Part shown: positions 49,601 to 57,568 of the stretch, one piece after another
Layout of the letters: each line of letters opens with the position of its first letter
Position numbering within the stretch: position 1 is the first letter of the stretch
NCBI RefSeq assembly: GCF_000067165.1
Contig: NC_010162.1
Coordinates: 3,342,501 to 3,406,500, forward strand
Origin: Sorangium cellulosum So ce56
GTDB lineage: Bacteria; Myxococcota_A; Polyangia; Polyangiales; Polyangiaceae
DNA length: 64,000 nucleotides
Direction: 5' to 3'
Program-made: the position numbers and the translations under genes
The notes under the pieces: model-generated
Seen by the model: only the letters and a program-made list of their open reading frames with translations
Databases searched by the model: none
What the model was told of the DNA's origin: nothing

Positions 49601-49739
49601 CGCAGGAGAAGAGCAGCTTGCCACCCCCGTGGTTGACGATGCGCGCGTGCTCGGGCAGGACGCCGGGAGCGACGAGCACCACATCGCAGGTGGGGGCGCT
49701 GCCGATCGTGATGCTTTGTTTGCCTAGCCCCGGGATCAT
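46668..49739 (-). CDS. ABC transporter fused to three FHA domains
   Basis: A 1023-residue inner-membrane protein. Two or three FHA-like modules occupy the N terminus: about 1-90 (degenerate: SAPTCDVV...PEHARI), about 100-175 (VVIGRDPG...SSQHATV...TSGTYV) and about 255-335 (IGRTPDNDI...SSHHALL...ANGTYV). An ABCG/White-type ABC domain follows (Walker A GPSGAGKTT, signature LSGGQRKRV, Walker B ILFLDEPTSGL) and then an ABC2 membrane domain with about six helices from residue 720 on. FHA domains would bind phosphothreonine and gate export. The cargo is unknown. It is preceded by a small acidic ORF and PP2C on the same strand and starts five bases upstream of the TonB receptor gene. Confidence 0.9.
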   Translation of the reverse strand: MIPGLGKQSITIGSAPTCDVVLVAPGVLPEHARIVNHGGGKLLFSCGQGPASANGRPLSPGEQVPFDFRTQFVVAQTPVPLNHPAITLMLASPGSLAPAPGQVVIGRDPGRASLVLQHPSVSSQHATVTLDRMMVIDHNSTSGTYVGAQRIAAGSPTPIDPQGAIAFGPVPVQISLLVQLAQAARQSALPAASGAPPAASVLPPQPAASGYAPPQQPGAGGYAPPGVAGGYAPPQQPAHAASSVPAAGAPGRKNKTVLGQLDFSGGGSNVKKIGRTPDNDIVLAHPQVSSHHALLHSINGQLYVEDRGSANGTYVRGNRIAPGQKIAVQSGEKIYIGPMPLQIEMGGAGAVEVVQEEYSADRWAGRPLYEIEAWSLALQVPDRDNPNEQKTLLDNVSFKALPGDMIALMGPSGAGKTTLLLTLNGYLPPTSGVVRINGEDLYNIYDTLRGSIGYVPQDDLVHPELTVFEAVRYSAKFRLPPDYTEAEIDARVEQTIKDLGLEGVKNLQIGKPENKILSGGQRKRVNIALELVTDPVILFLDEPTSGLAADDTTALISLLHDLTKATGKTIIMTIHQPAKDEFEKFSHALILGYGGIPMFFGPTRPDAYRFFGSWKERHGQQNDVDNPRDMFEMLALRERPIFDQLRARNPNASRGDARKLAAIEWRKEFFSDGNPTYRRMYSGRREIGTGQGQRGIPAGRATTKGQLGLLLSRYFKVKKRDIGGTLIMLLQAPIIGILLAIVFGGQEKAIPAWCLGALQELGRRAGGADQSTDVIKGMEVTTDHTAAIFFLVVAAVWFGTSNAAREIVSERAIYLRERMVNLGLVNYVLSKYLLLAGFCLVQCTVLLAIVFFALGFHGGMQAFGMQLAALTATSLSAVALGLLLSTVVASSEAAMALTPIALIPQVVLGGLMVPMTTVPHLRPLMYIIPARWGFEGAIAPERLATAEDPAWVIDLHRTDTSAADFIEGGKFKCAIAQMAADNYAGAWGFTTYDQTWMPYAVLAGMTFIILVTLCAVLKRRDPV

Positions 49740-49959
49740 GCGGGCCGCGTTTCACCACAGGCCGTCGGGGAGGGCAAGGGAAGAGGCGCGTCCCGTGCGC
49801 CGCCTCTCGCCACGCTGGCGCGGCGCCGCTCGCGGGAGAGGAGCGCGCTTCTGCACGCGCGCGGCGATGGGCGCCGTTCGGCGGGAGGCTCTCGCCCGCT
49901 CGACGAACGGAGTGTCGGCGCGGAGCGTCGTGACTTCCGGGAACAGGTCGTTCAGCGGG

Positions 49960-50097
49960 TCACAGATCGAGCAGCATGAAGCCGGCGCGGGCCTCCTCGA
50001 GAGAGGGTGCACGGGTCGACTCCGGCACCTCTTCTTCCAGATCCTCGGGCGCGCCGTCCATGTCGTCGCCGTGCTCGATCTCTTGGTCGCCAGGCAT
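49960..50097 (-). CDS. Small acidic protein, 45 residues
   Basis: An ORF too short for usual thresholds. From an ATG at 50097, with GGAGG seven bases upstream, it encodes an Asp/Glu-rich peptide (about 13 acidic residues in the first 35) ending in the hydrophobic run GFMLLDL and a TGA. It contains almost no basic residues, and the acidic-then-hydrophobic layout resembles small secreted or leader-type peptides, though no known family is recognised. It lies between the PP2C gene and the FHA-ABC transporter on the same strand, 220 bases from the latter. The remaining sequence at 49740-49959 shows no gene. Confidence 0.6.
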   Translation of the reverse strand: MPGDQEIEHGDDMDGAPEDLEEEVPESTRAPSLEEARAGFMLLDL

Positions 50098-50313
50098 GGA
50101 GGGACCTCCAGAAAGTTAGGCTAATCCGGAATCTGATCCTTCTTCAATCGCATTCCGCGAGCGGGGGCCGTTGCGCGGTGGTCGCCTGACTCGAGCGAGC
50201 CGAGCTCGGTCCTCGTTCTCGTCTCCGTCGCGGTTTCCGCTCATCCGTGCGGGGCGGCATTTCCGCGTCTTTCCACGTGTTTCCGCGCCTTTCCGCGCTT
50301 TTCCGCTCCGCGC

Positions 50314-52437
50314 TCAGCTGCCGAGGAGCTTCCAGAGCAGGAAGACGAACAGCACGAGGAGCACGGCCGAGGCCGACGCGATGAGGGCGATGTAGACGCC
50401 GCGCGGGGCGCGCACGGTGCTCGGCACGCTCGATGCTCCGGAGGACGAGACGGGTCCGGAGAAGCTCGGTGCTGGCGCGGGGCGCGGGCCGGTCGCGGCG
50501 TACGCGTGAGCGTGCAGCGGCGCGGGCGCGATGTGGTGGGGCGGGGCGGCGGCGAGCGGGGGACCACCGGGCGCTGCTGGGTTGTGCCCCGGGAAGGCCA
50601 CCGAAGGCGGCGGAACATCCTGCTCGGTGGCGTGAAGAGGCGCTCCATAGGCGGCGCCGACGTGAGGCGATGCACCGTACGCGGCGCCAGGAGGGGGCGG
50701 CGTGCCGTAGGGGACGCCAGGGGGGGGCGGCGCGCCGTAGGCGGCGCCAGGAGGGGGCGGTGCGCCGTAGGGAACGGCGGGGTGGGGCGGAGCGCCGTAA
50801 GCGGCGCCTGGGTGAGGCGGCGCTCCGAACGAACCAGGCTGAGGGGCCGCGGCGCGGCCCATGGGAGGCGGCGCGGGAGCGCTCAGGGGGAGGGGAGACA
50901 GCACGGCGGGCGCGTCGGGCGCGTTCGGGTAAGCCACCGGGGGATGGGCGCCTGGCACGGTCGGAGGCAGCGCCAGCGCGGAGTCCATCGGCGTGGGCGT
51001 CATGGCCGACCCGCCGTCGGCCGCCGTGGGGCTCACGGCCTTCGCGCTGGGGGCAGCGGCCGGAGCCACGGGAGGCAGCTCGTCGGTGGCCGTGGGGCTC
51101 ACGGCCGGCGCGCTGTCGACGGTGGTGGGGCTCACGGCCGGCGCGCCATGGGAAGCGCCCGGCGCGACGGCCGGCACGTTGTCGGTGGTTGTCGGCGCGA
51201 CGGCCGCGTTGTCGGTGGCTGTCGGCGCGACGGCCGGCACGTTCTCGGAGCCCGCCGAGGCCGCGGTCGCCGCGGAGCGGGGGGACGCTGGACGCAGCCC
51301 CGGCGCGCCGGTGGAGCCTGCCGGGACCACGGTGACGGCGTCGCTCGTGGACGCAGGGCGCGGCGTGTCGGGGGAGCCCGTCGGGACCACGGTGATCGCG
51401 TTGTTGATGGACGCCGGGTACGGCGCCGGCGCGTCTCCTGCGGCCGCCATGCCCGCCGCCGCGCCGCTCGCGGCGGCAGGAGCGCCATGGCCGTGGGGGA
51501 GCGGCGTGCTCGTGGCGTGCAGCTGGCCGATCGCCGCCGCATCGGACCGGGTCATCGCGACGGTCTCCTGAGGGCGTGAAGCGCGCGCAGGATTGACGCC
51601 GTCGCCCGGGCCAGCCGCCCCTGGTGGCCCGTGCGCGATGGTCAGCGAGCGGCTGCCCGTCTCGAGCACCCGGACCATCTGGACGGTGATGTTGTCGTGA
51701 CCGCCGCGGTGGTTCGCGAGCTGCACGAGCATCCGGCACGCGTGATCGAGCGCGCCCGACGCGAGCGCTTGCCGCGTGCACCCGAGGATGTCGCCGGGGA
51801 GCACGAGATCGGTGAGCCCGTCGCTCGACTGGATCAGCACGTCTCCCGGGTAGAGCTCCATCGGCTCGGGTCGAACCTCGACCTCCACCTCCGGCCTCAT
51901 CCCGAGCGCGCGCGTGATCTTGTTCGCGTCGGGGTGGCCGATCGCCTGCGCCTCCGTGAGCATGCCCGCGTCGATCATCCCCTGCACCATCGAGTGGTCG
52001 CGCGTGAGGGGGTAGATCTGGTGGCTCCGGATCACGTACGCGCGGCTGTCGCCGACGTGCGCGACATCGACGCCGCGCTCGTGGAGGACCATCGCGACGA
52101 CGGTCGAGCCGGGCCGGACGCGGTTCTCCGGCGGCCCGCCCAGCTGGTAGACGCGGCGCCCCGCTTCCTCGATCGCGGCCTTGAGCGCCCCGCTCGGATC
52201 CACGGTGGCCGGCGTGCGCTCGATCATCTCGAAGATGGTCTGGATGGCGGTGCGGCTCGCCTCGCTGCCGCCATAGTGTCCGCCCATGCCGTCGCACAGG
52301 ACGCACAGGTAACCGAACTTGGTCTCGGCGTAGCCGCAGGCATCCTCGTTGACCTGCTTGTTCGGGTCCCGGCCAGCATCGCTGGCCTGGGCGAACTCGA
52401 TCTTGAGGTGCGGGGAGGACTCGGTCGGGGGCATCAT
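50314..52437 (-). CDS. PP2C-type Ser/Thr protein phosphatase with repeat linker and C-terminal membrane anchor
   Basis: A 707-residue protein. The N-terminal about 260 residues are a PP2C phosphatase dephosphorylating Ser/Thr in Mn/Mg-dependent fashion: VNEDACG, VLCDGMGGH (metal Asp49), VAHVGDSRAYVI, IQSSDGLTD and GGHDNITVQMV. A long low-complexity linker follows with repeated PTATDN and GAPPHPG(A/V)-type motifs. A hydrophobic helix at the C terminus (ALIASASAVLLVLFVFLLW) anchors the protein, leaving the phosphatase in the cytoplasm. It is the natural eraser for the FHA readers around it; no kinase is in the window. Start MMPP: 52437 or 52434. Confidence 0.9.
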   Translation of the reverse strand: MMPPTESSPHLKIEFAQASDAGRDPNKQVNEDACGYAETKFGYLCVLCDGMGGHYGGSEASRTAIQTIFEMIERTPATVDPSGALKAAIEEAGRRVYQLGGPPENRVRPGSTVVAMVLHERGVDVAHVGDSRAYVIRSHQIYPLTRDHSMVQGMIDAGMLTEAQAIGHPDANKITRALGMRPEVEVEVRPEPMELYPGDVLIQSSDGLTDLVLPGDILGCTRQALASGALDHACRMLVQLANHRGGHDNITVQMVRVLETGSRSLTIAHGPPGAAGPGDGVNPARASRPQETVAMTRSDAAAIGQLHATSTPLPHGHGAPAAASGAAAGMAAAGDAPAPYPASINNAITVVPTGSPDTPRPASTSDAVTVVPAGSTGAPGLRPASPRSAATAASAGSENVPAVAPTATDNAAVAPTTTDNVPAVAPGASHGAPAVSPTTVDSAPAVSPTATDELPPVAPAAAPSAKAVSPTAADGGSAMTPTPMDSALALPPTVPGAHPPVAYPNAPDAPAVLSPLPLSAPAPPPMGRAAAPQPGSFGAPPHPGAAYGAPPHPAVPYGAPPPPGAAYGAPPPPGVPYGTPPPPGAAYGASPHVGAAYGAPLHATEQDVPPPSVAFPGHNPAAPGGPPLAAAPPHHIAPAPLHAHAYAATGPRPAPAPSFSGPVSSSGASSVPSTVRAPRGVYIALIASASAVLLVLFVFLLWKLLGS

Positions 52438-52479
52438 GGGGGGGCGTCGCTCGGGGCGCGAGAACGGGCCCCGGACACG

Positions 52480-54654
52480 CTACTCCAAACGGACGCTGAA
52501 CTCGACGGGGCCGAACCGCAACGACGCGCCGGGTGGCACGAGCGTCCACACGGCCGCAGCGATGCGCTGGCCGTTCACGTAGGTCCCGTTGTTGGAGTTC
52601 TCGTCCCGCACGAACAGCTGGCCGGCCTCGAGCTTCACGCTCGCATGGGTGCCGGAGACGCGCGGCTCCGACAGCGCGATCAGGCACGAGGCGCCGTCGC
52701 GCCCGGCGCGCACCTCGGCGCCGGGGTGCACGGTGAAGATGCCCGCCGGGCCCGAGAGCGTCGCCCGGCTGGCCCCGCCCATGGGAGCGCCCATCATCGG
52801 CCCGCCGCCATAGCCGAAGTCGCCCGGAGGCGGCGGCGCGGGCGCGTAGGGCGGAGGCGGCCCGCTCCCGGCCACGATGGGCCTCGGGGGCGCGGCCGCC
52901 ACCGTGCCGCCGCGCCGCTTCCCGCCGCCGCGGAAGATGGAGACGAGGAGCAGCACGATGACGACGCCGCCGAAGGTCACGCCGCCGATGAGCAGGTACG
53001 GCAGCGGCGCCTCCTTCGCCTTCAGCGTGAGGATCTTGTCGGCCGTGACCGCGCTCGTGCGCCGCGCCTGGTTGTCGTAGATGATGAGGCGCGCCGTCAT
53101 CTGGTCGCCCTTGCCGACGAGGAACTTGTCGGTGTCCGGGAGCTCGAACTCGACGACGCTGTCGCCGGCCGAGACCGCCTTGCCGCGCATCCCGCCTTCG
53201 ATCAGCGTCCGCTGGGCCTTCTTCGCGTCCTCGAGGTTCCCGCCCTGCAGCGACTGCGGCGCGGCCTGGTTCTTCGGGACCATGTAGATTTCGGCCCGCT
53301 GCGCGTTGCCACCCCAGCAGAAGTTGCCGAAGATCTTGACCGTGCCGCCGGGATAGATCGGCGTCTTCTTCGCCGCGCGGTCGGTCGCGTCGCGGTCGAC
53401 GTCGAGCGGCCACGCGGTCGGATCGATGCCGACGGGGACGTTCTGGAAGGTGGCGTCGCCCGCGATCGGCGGATCCGTGTTGATGAAGGCGAGCTTGAAC
53501 GTCTGCGTGATGCTCGGCGCGACGCACGAGACCCGCCACTTCACGATGTGCATCTTGTTGAAGCGGGTGCGGATCGCGTTGACGATGTTGGCCGCGCGCC
53601 GCTGCTGGCCGTCGCGCACCACGCTGAAGAAGCCGCCGATCTCGGTGTTCGCCATCCCCTCCATGAACTCGCGGGCGTTCGCCGTGAACTCCTCGACGAG
53701 CTGGCTCGGGAACCAGATCGAGATGACGGGCACCGGCGTCTTCGGCAGGACGTCGTTGTTCTCGGGGAACCGCCCCTTCGTCAGGTAATCGCGGAGGAGG
53801 TTCGACGCGGCGGCGGTCGAGCTGGGATCCGCGCCGGCGGAGCCGTTCGAGAGGACCACCATCGCCTGGTGCATCGGCACCTGGACGCCCTGACCTGCGT
53901 TGCCGAGCTCCTTGAACGCGTCGGTGGCGGCGTTCTTGATGATCGTGAAGAGCGGGCGCGTGCGGCCCTGCGTCGGGTAGGTGCGCGCGACGCCGGCGAT
54001 CGCCTGCGCGGCCGCCTGCTTGTTGCTCACCCACTTCGAGTCCTCGACGACGCCGCGATCGTTGAAGAACATCACGTCGACGATGTCGTTCGGCTGCATC
54101 GCGTTGACGAACGCGCTCGCGACCGCCTTCGCCTCGTCGAAGCGGTTGCCCATGCTCGACGCGGCGTCGATCAGGATGAGCCACGCCGTCCCGACGCCCG
54201 GCTGACCGGCGCTGTCGCCCCACCGCGCCTTCGACTCGAACTTCGCCGGAAGATCCGTGCCGTCGACCGTGACGGAGAGGATCGCGTTCTTGTCCGGGAA
54301 GTCGAACGACGAGTAGAGCGCCGACGGCTGCTCGATCGCGTCGGCGACGCAGTCGAGGTTCGCGTTGCCGGTGAGCGCGGCGCAGTTGCGGGTGAGGTCG
54401 CTGAGGCGCTTGTTCTGCACGACCTCGAGCACGGTCGTGAGCACGGGCGAGCCGTCCACGGTGCTCGCGCGCGGGTCGATGCGGAGCACGTGCGCCTCGG
54501 GCGCGGCCTCGGCGCGGCGCTGTCCGGCGAGGAGCGCGAGGACAGCGGCCGCGAGCGCGAGGAGCCTCGCGCAGCGCAGGGCCTTGCCCTCGCGCCTGCC
54601 GCGACGGGCGGAGCTCATGGAGTGGATCGGGCGAGTCTCATGAGAGGGAGTCAT
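52480..54654 (-). CDS. VWA-domain protein with C-terminal FHA domain
   Basis: A 724-residue protein. After a signal-like stretch (ARLLALAAAVLALLAGQRRA), residues about 130-350 form a von Willebrand A domain (AWLILIDAASSMGNRFDEAK). The MIDAS consensus DxSxS reads D-A-A-S-S, so one metal Ser is lost. Then come a beta-rich region, one transmembrane helix (YLLIGGVTFGGVVIVLLLVS, about 545), a Gly/Pro-rich stretch and a cytoplasmic FHA domain (about 650-724; ALSEPRVSGTHASV, NSNNGTYVNG). It therefore connects the periplasm to phosphothreonine signalling. Stop is 42 bases from the PP2C start. The ATG 54654 has a GGAG; 54618 is an alternative start. Confidence 0.85.
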   Translation of the reverse strand: MTPSHETRPIHSMSSARRGRREGKALRCARLLALAAAVLALLAGQRRAEAAPEAHVLRIDPRASTVDGSPVLTTVLEVVQNKRLSDLTRNCAALTGNANLDCVADAIEQPSALYSSFDFPDKNAILSVTVDGTDLPAKFESKARWGDSAGQPGVGTAWLILIDAASSMGNRFDEAKAVASAFVNAMQPNDIVDVMFFNDRGVVEDSKWVSNKQAAAQAIAGVARTYPTQGRTRPLFTIIKNAATDAFKELGNAGQGVQVPMHQAMVVLSNGSAGADPSSTAAASNLLRDYLTKGRFPENNDVLPKTPVPVISIWFPSQLVEEFTANAREFMEGMANTEIGGFFSVVRDGQQRRAANIVNAIRTRFNKMHIVKWRVSCVAPSITQTFKLAFINTDPPIAGDATFQNVPVGIDPTAWPLDVDRDATDRAAKKTPIYPGGTVKIFGNFCWGGNAQRAEIYMVPKNQAAPQSLQGGNLEDAKKAQRTLIEGGMRGKAVSAGDSVVEFELPDTDKFLVGKGDQMTARLIIYDNQARRTSAVTADKILTLKAKEAPLPYLLIGGVTFGGVVIVLLLVSIFRGGGKRRGGTVAAAPPRPIVAGSGPPPPYAPAPPPPGDFGYGGGPMMGAPMGGASRATLSGPAGIFTVHPGAEVRAGRDGASCLIALSEPRVSGTHASVKLEAGQLFVRDENSNNGTYVNGQRIAAAVWTLVPPGASLRFGPVEFSVRLE

Positions 54655-54843
54655 GCGTGGGGATCTCCAGCGGGCGCGGGGGAGCCGAGGAGCGCTCCCT
54701 GCGCGAGCGGGGCGGCCGCCGCGCGCTGGCGGCGGCTATCCGGTTGGTTTTCACGCGGCCTGGCCGGGGCGCCAGGTGCCAGTCGAACGTCGCGGGGGAA
54801 GGGGGCCAGGCTCGGCAACGCCTCTCCTCGTGCGATGGGCCCG

Positions 54844-56013
54844 TCAGGCCCGCGCGGCCACGCTGAGCAGGATGACGCTGAACCCGCCGAAGCGGATCTT
54901 GTCGCCATCGCGCAGCTCGCGTCGGCCCTGGAAGCCGATCGCCTCCTCGTTGTGGAATGTCCCGTTGGTGGAGCCGAGGTCGGCGAGGACGATCCGACCG
55001 CCGTCGATTTCGAGCGTCGCGTGATGTGTCGACGTCGTCCCGTGCGCTATCTCGATGTCGACCTTCTGCCCTGTCTCGGCGCGGCCGACGATGTTCTTGC
55101 CTTGCCAGAGCGGCCAGAACCTGCCGAGCGCGTCGTCCTGGAAGCTGACGAGGAAGCCGGCGAGGGTGCGGCGGCTCTCCTGCCCCGCGGCCCTCGGCGG
55201 CGCCGGCGTCGGCGGGCGCACCGCGGGAGGAGGCGGGATGTACGCGGGCGGCGGGCCCGGCGGGGCGAGGTTCTGCTGCGGCTGCGGCGGCTCGCCGTAG
55301 GCTCCGCTGCCGCTCGCCTGCGGCATCGGCGGCGGCGCGGATGCCCCTTGCTGGTTGGGCGCATAGGCCGTCTGGTTGAAGGGATCGCCGCTCATCTGGA
55401 TGCCGTCGAGGGCGATCGGGTGGCCACCTTCCATGCAGAACGAGCCGCCCGCCGGGATCGCGTGCCCCTGCACGCAGCGCGCGCCCTGCGGCTGCGGGGG
55501 CGGGCCGAAGCCGGGCTGCGGGGGCGGGCCGAAGCCGGGCCGCGGGGGCGGAGGGCCGGGATAGCTGCCCTGCTGCTCCGGGAAGCTCGGGGCCGAGCCG
55601 TAGCCGCCGCCCGGCGCGCCGTAGATCGGCGGCTCCGGCGGGAACGGCGGCGGCTTCAGCGGTACCGGAGGCGGCGGCTGGGGCGCACCGAAACCACCAG
55701 GCTGCGGCCCGAAGGGCGGAGGCGGACCGAAGCCGGCCGGGCCGCCCTCGGGCGCCGGCGGGAACCCGGGAGGCGGGCCTGGAGGAGCCCCGAAAGGCGC
55801 CGGCGGGGGCGGACCAAAACCGCCGCTCGGCGAGCCATAGTTCGGGGGAGGCTCGGGGGGCGCACCGAAGCCCGGAGCAGGAAACGGCGGAGGAGGCGGC
55901 GGCGGAGGAGGAGCCCCGAACGCTCCAGGCCCGGACGGGGTGAGCGGCGAGGCGCACACAGCGCAGAATTTATCGGCGGGGGTCGCGGGCGCACCGCAAC
56001 GCGGACAGAGCAT
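54844..56013 (-). CDS. Zinc-ribbon / Pro-rich / FHA protein
   Basis: A 389-residue cytoplasmic protein. An N-terminal zinc ribbon (CPRCG...CAVC, residues 3-20) is followed by about 150 residues of low-complexity Pro/Gly/Phe. A second Cys/His patch (RCVQGHAIPAGGSFC, about 185-200) looks like another zinc site. The C terminus (about 305-389) is an FHA domain: IVGRAETGQ, STHHATLEI, STNGTFHNEE. No catalytic domain or membrane helix. It is the first gene of the FHA/PP2C block, and Pro-rich linkers suggest a scaffold that gathers phosphorylated partners. Confidence 0.85.
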   Translation of the reverse strand: MLCPRCGAPATPADKFCAVCASPLTPSGPGAFGAPPPPPPPPPFPAPGFGAPPEPPPNYGSPSGGFGPPPPAPFGAPPGPPPGFPPAPEGGPAGFGPPPPFGPQPGGFGAPQPPPPVPLKPPPFPPEPPIYGAPGGGYGSAPSFPEQQGSYPGPPPPRPGFGPPPQPGFGPPPQPQGARCVQGHAIPAGGSFCMEGGHPIALDGIQMSGDPFNQTAYAPNQQGASAPPPMPQASGSGAYGEPPQPQQNLAPPGPPPAYIPPPPAVRPPTPAPPRAAGQESRRTLAGFLVSFQDDALGRFWPLWQGKNIVGRAETGQKVDIEIAHGTTSTHHATLEIDGGRIVLADLGSTNGTFHNEEAIGFQGRRELRDGDKIRFGGFSVILLSVAARA

Positions 56014-56267
56014 GGTGATCCTTCTCGGGTTTCGCGGCGCTGGGGCACCGCCGCCGCGAGCATACCGTGGCCGCTCGGCCGAGGATCAAGGAAGAAGTAT
56101 GCGGGAACCCTTGCTACAGGCCGGCAACGCGGTGCGTGCGCGCGCATGCACGCGTCACCGCCCAGCGCACAGCTGCTTCCGCGCTGTGCCATGGATGCTT
56201 GCGCACGATCGAGCCAGGGAGCCGGCTGTCCCCCTGGCCATCTGCTCTGCGGGAGCGCTCTCCTCGC

Positions 56268-56283
56268 GGCCGGGGTGCCGGCC
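56268..56283 (-). terminator. Hairpin just after rplS
   Basis: GGCCGG-GGTG-CCGGCC at 56268-56283 forms a six-pair GC stem ending seven bases past the rplS stop on the minus strand. There is no U tract, as is common in such high-GC genomes, so a terminator role is only likely. Confidence 0.45.
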
Positions 56284-56290
56284 GGCGGGA

Positions 56291-56644
56291 TCAATCCTTC
56301 GCGTCGCGGACGCGAGCGGCCTTGCCTGCCAGGTTGCGCAGGTAGAAGAGCCGCGAACGGCGGACCACGCCGCGCGAGACGATCTCGACCTTGTCGATGC
56401 GGGGGCTGTGGAGGAGGAACATGCGCTCGACGCCGACCGTGAAGCTCACCTTGCGCACGGTGAAGGTGCTCCGGACCCCGGCGCGGTGGCGCTTCAGAAC
56501 GACACCCTGGAACACCTGGATGCGCTCCTTCTCGCCCTCGACGATCCGGTAGTGGACGCGCACCGTATCGCCGACCCGGAAATCCGGGATCCCCTCGCGG
56601 AACAGGGGAGCTTCGATCTTCGCGAGGATGTTCGAGGTCTGCAT
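56291..56644 (-). CDS. rplS: 50S ribosomal protein L19
   Basis: A 117-residue ribosomal protein at the 30S-50S interface. It begins MQTSNILAKIEAPLFREGIP and contains the family hallmarks DFRVGDTVRVHYRIVEG, RIQVFQGVVLKR, TFTVRKVSFTVGVERMF and LRNLAGKAARV. Length and composition are typical. Unusually, it is not next to trmD/rimM/rpsP here, but sits downstream of jag on the same strand after 354 bases, with the FHA block beyond. Confidence 0.97.
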   Translation of the reverse strand: MQTSNILAKIEAPLFREGIPDFRVGDTVRVHYRIVEGEKERIQVFQGVVLKRHRAGVRSTFTVRKVSFTVGVERMFLLHSPRIDKVEIVSRGVVRRSRLFYLRNLAGKAARVRDAKD

Positions 56645-56998
56645 GGTCGGTCAATCCTTCAAAGGGTCGGGGATCCGTCTTCGCGGTCCCGTGCCCGTGC
56701 TCAAGGGGGCTGGGCCGCCGCCGTTCGGGGACTGCGTCCGGCGGAGCGGGGGCCGCGCGCGGCCCTCGTGCTTCACGCGATGAACGCAGATGGAACCCGG
56801 TTGCGGTTCCGGGAGAACATGGGCGCGAGCGCGTGCCCGCGCACCTCCCCGGGGGGTACCGGAGAGGTGCGGCATTATGCATGCGGGCGATCCGGTGTCA
56901 ACGCCGGCAGCGGCGCAGTCGCGCAGTCGCTCTTGATGCGCGCGCTTGGTGCGCGTCGGGTGCGTGTTGGGTGCGCGCTTCGTGCCGGGCCTTCAGCC
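56645..56998. other. Intergenic leader upstream of rplS with a strong dyad
   Basis: No gene is visible. The best structure is GCACCTCCCCGG-N6-CCGGAGAGGTGC at 56841-56870 (12-base arms, one mismatch). A second, weaker dyad is GGAACC-N7-GGTTCC at 56792-56810. They could be the jag terminator or part of the rplS leader, for example for autoregulation by L19. Confidence 0.4.
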
Positions 56999-57568
56999 TC
57001 AGCGGCGGACGGGGATGATTTGCACGCGGCGGGCCTCGCCCTCGCCGTCGCTCTTGGTGACGACGCCCGGGAACTTCGCCAGCGCCAGGTGGACGACGCG
57101 GCGGTCCTGCGGGTTCATCGGCTCGAAGGTGATGATCTTGCCTTCTTCGACCGCCTGCTTGCCCAGCCTGCGCGCCATGGAAGAGAGCGTGTCCTCGCGC
57201 CGCTGCCGGTAGCCCTCGGCGTCGATGATCACATGACGCCGCTTCTTGCCCGGCCGGTTGATCACGCGGTTGGCGAGGAACTGCAGCGCCGAGAGCGTCT
57301 GCCCCTTCTTGCCGATCACGCGGCCCGCGTCCTTCCCCTCGATCTCGAGCCGGATCTCCTCGGGCGGATCCTCCTCCTCGTTCTCGAGGAGGTCGACGGT
57401 GCAGTCCATGCCCATCGCCGCGAGCACATCGATGACGAAGTCGAGCGCGACGTCGGCGCGCCCGTCCTCCTCGAACTCGGCCGCGTCGCCAGCGCCCTGC
57501 GCCTCGGCATCGACATCGACGTCCGCTGCGTCGATTCCCCTTTCGGCAACTTCACTATCCACGGACAC
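56999..57568 (-). CDS. jag: Jag/KhpB-type RNA-binding protein (KH + R3H)
   Basis: A 189-residue cytosolic RNA-binding protein encoded beside the membrane insertase in most bacteria. After a short acidic N-terminal segment, the KH domain covers about 55-120 (DAGRVIGKKGQTLSALQFLA, with the GxxG loop IGKKG). The R3H domain covers about 125-185 (RREDTLSSMARRLG, MNPQDRRVVHLAL). It overlaps the yidC 3' end by 14 bases, so translation is coupled. The N-terminal Jag_N domain of some relatives is not evident. Confidence 0.93.
   Translation of the reverse strand: MSVDSEVAERGIDAADVDVDAEAQGAGDAAEFEEDGRADVALDFVIDVLAAMGMDCTVDLLENEEEDPPEEIRLEIEGKDAGRVIGKKGQTLSALQFLANRVINRPGKKRRHVIIDAEGYRQRREDTLSSMARRLGKQAVEEGKIITFEPMNPQDRRVVHLALAKFPGVVTKSDGEGEARRVQIIPVRR

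Noticed and set aside
51631..56442. A 1603-residue plus-strand ORF and a 1359-residue minus-strand ORF (50144-54223)
   Set aside because: Both are low-complexity Arg/Ala/His-rich shadows of the PP2C, VWA-FHA and zinc-ribbon-FHA genes, without domain motifs.
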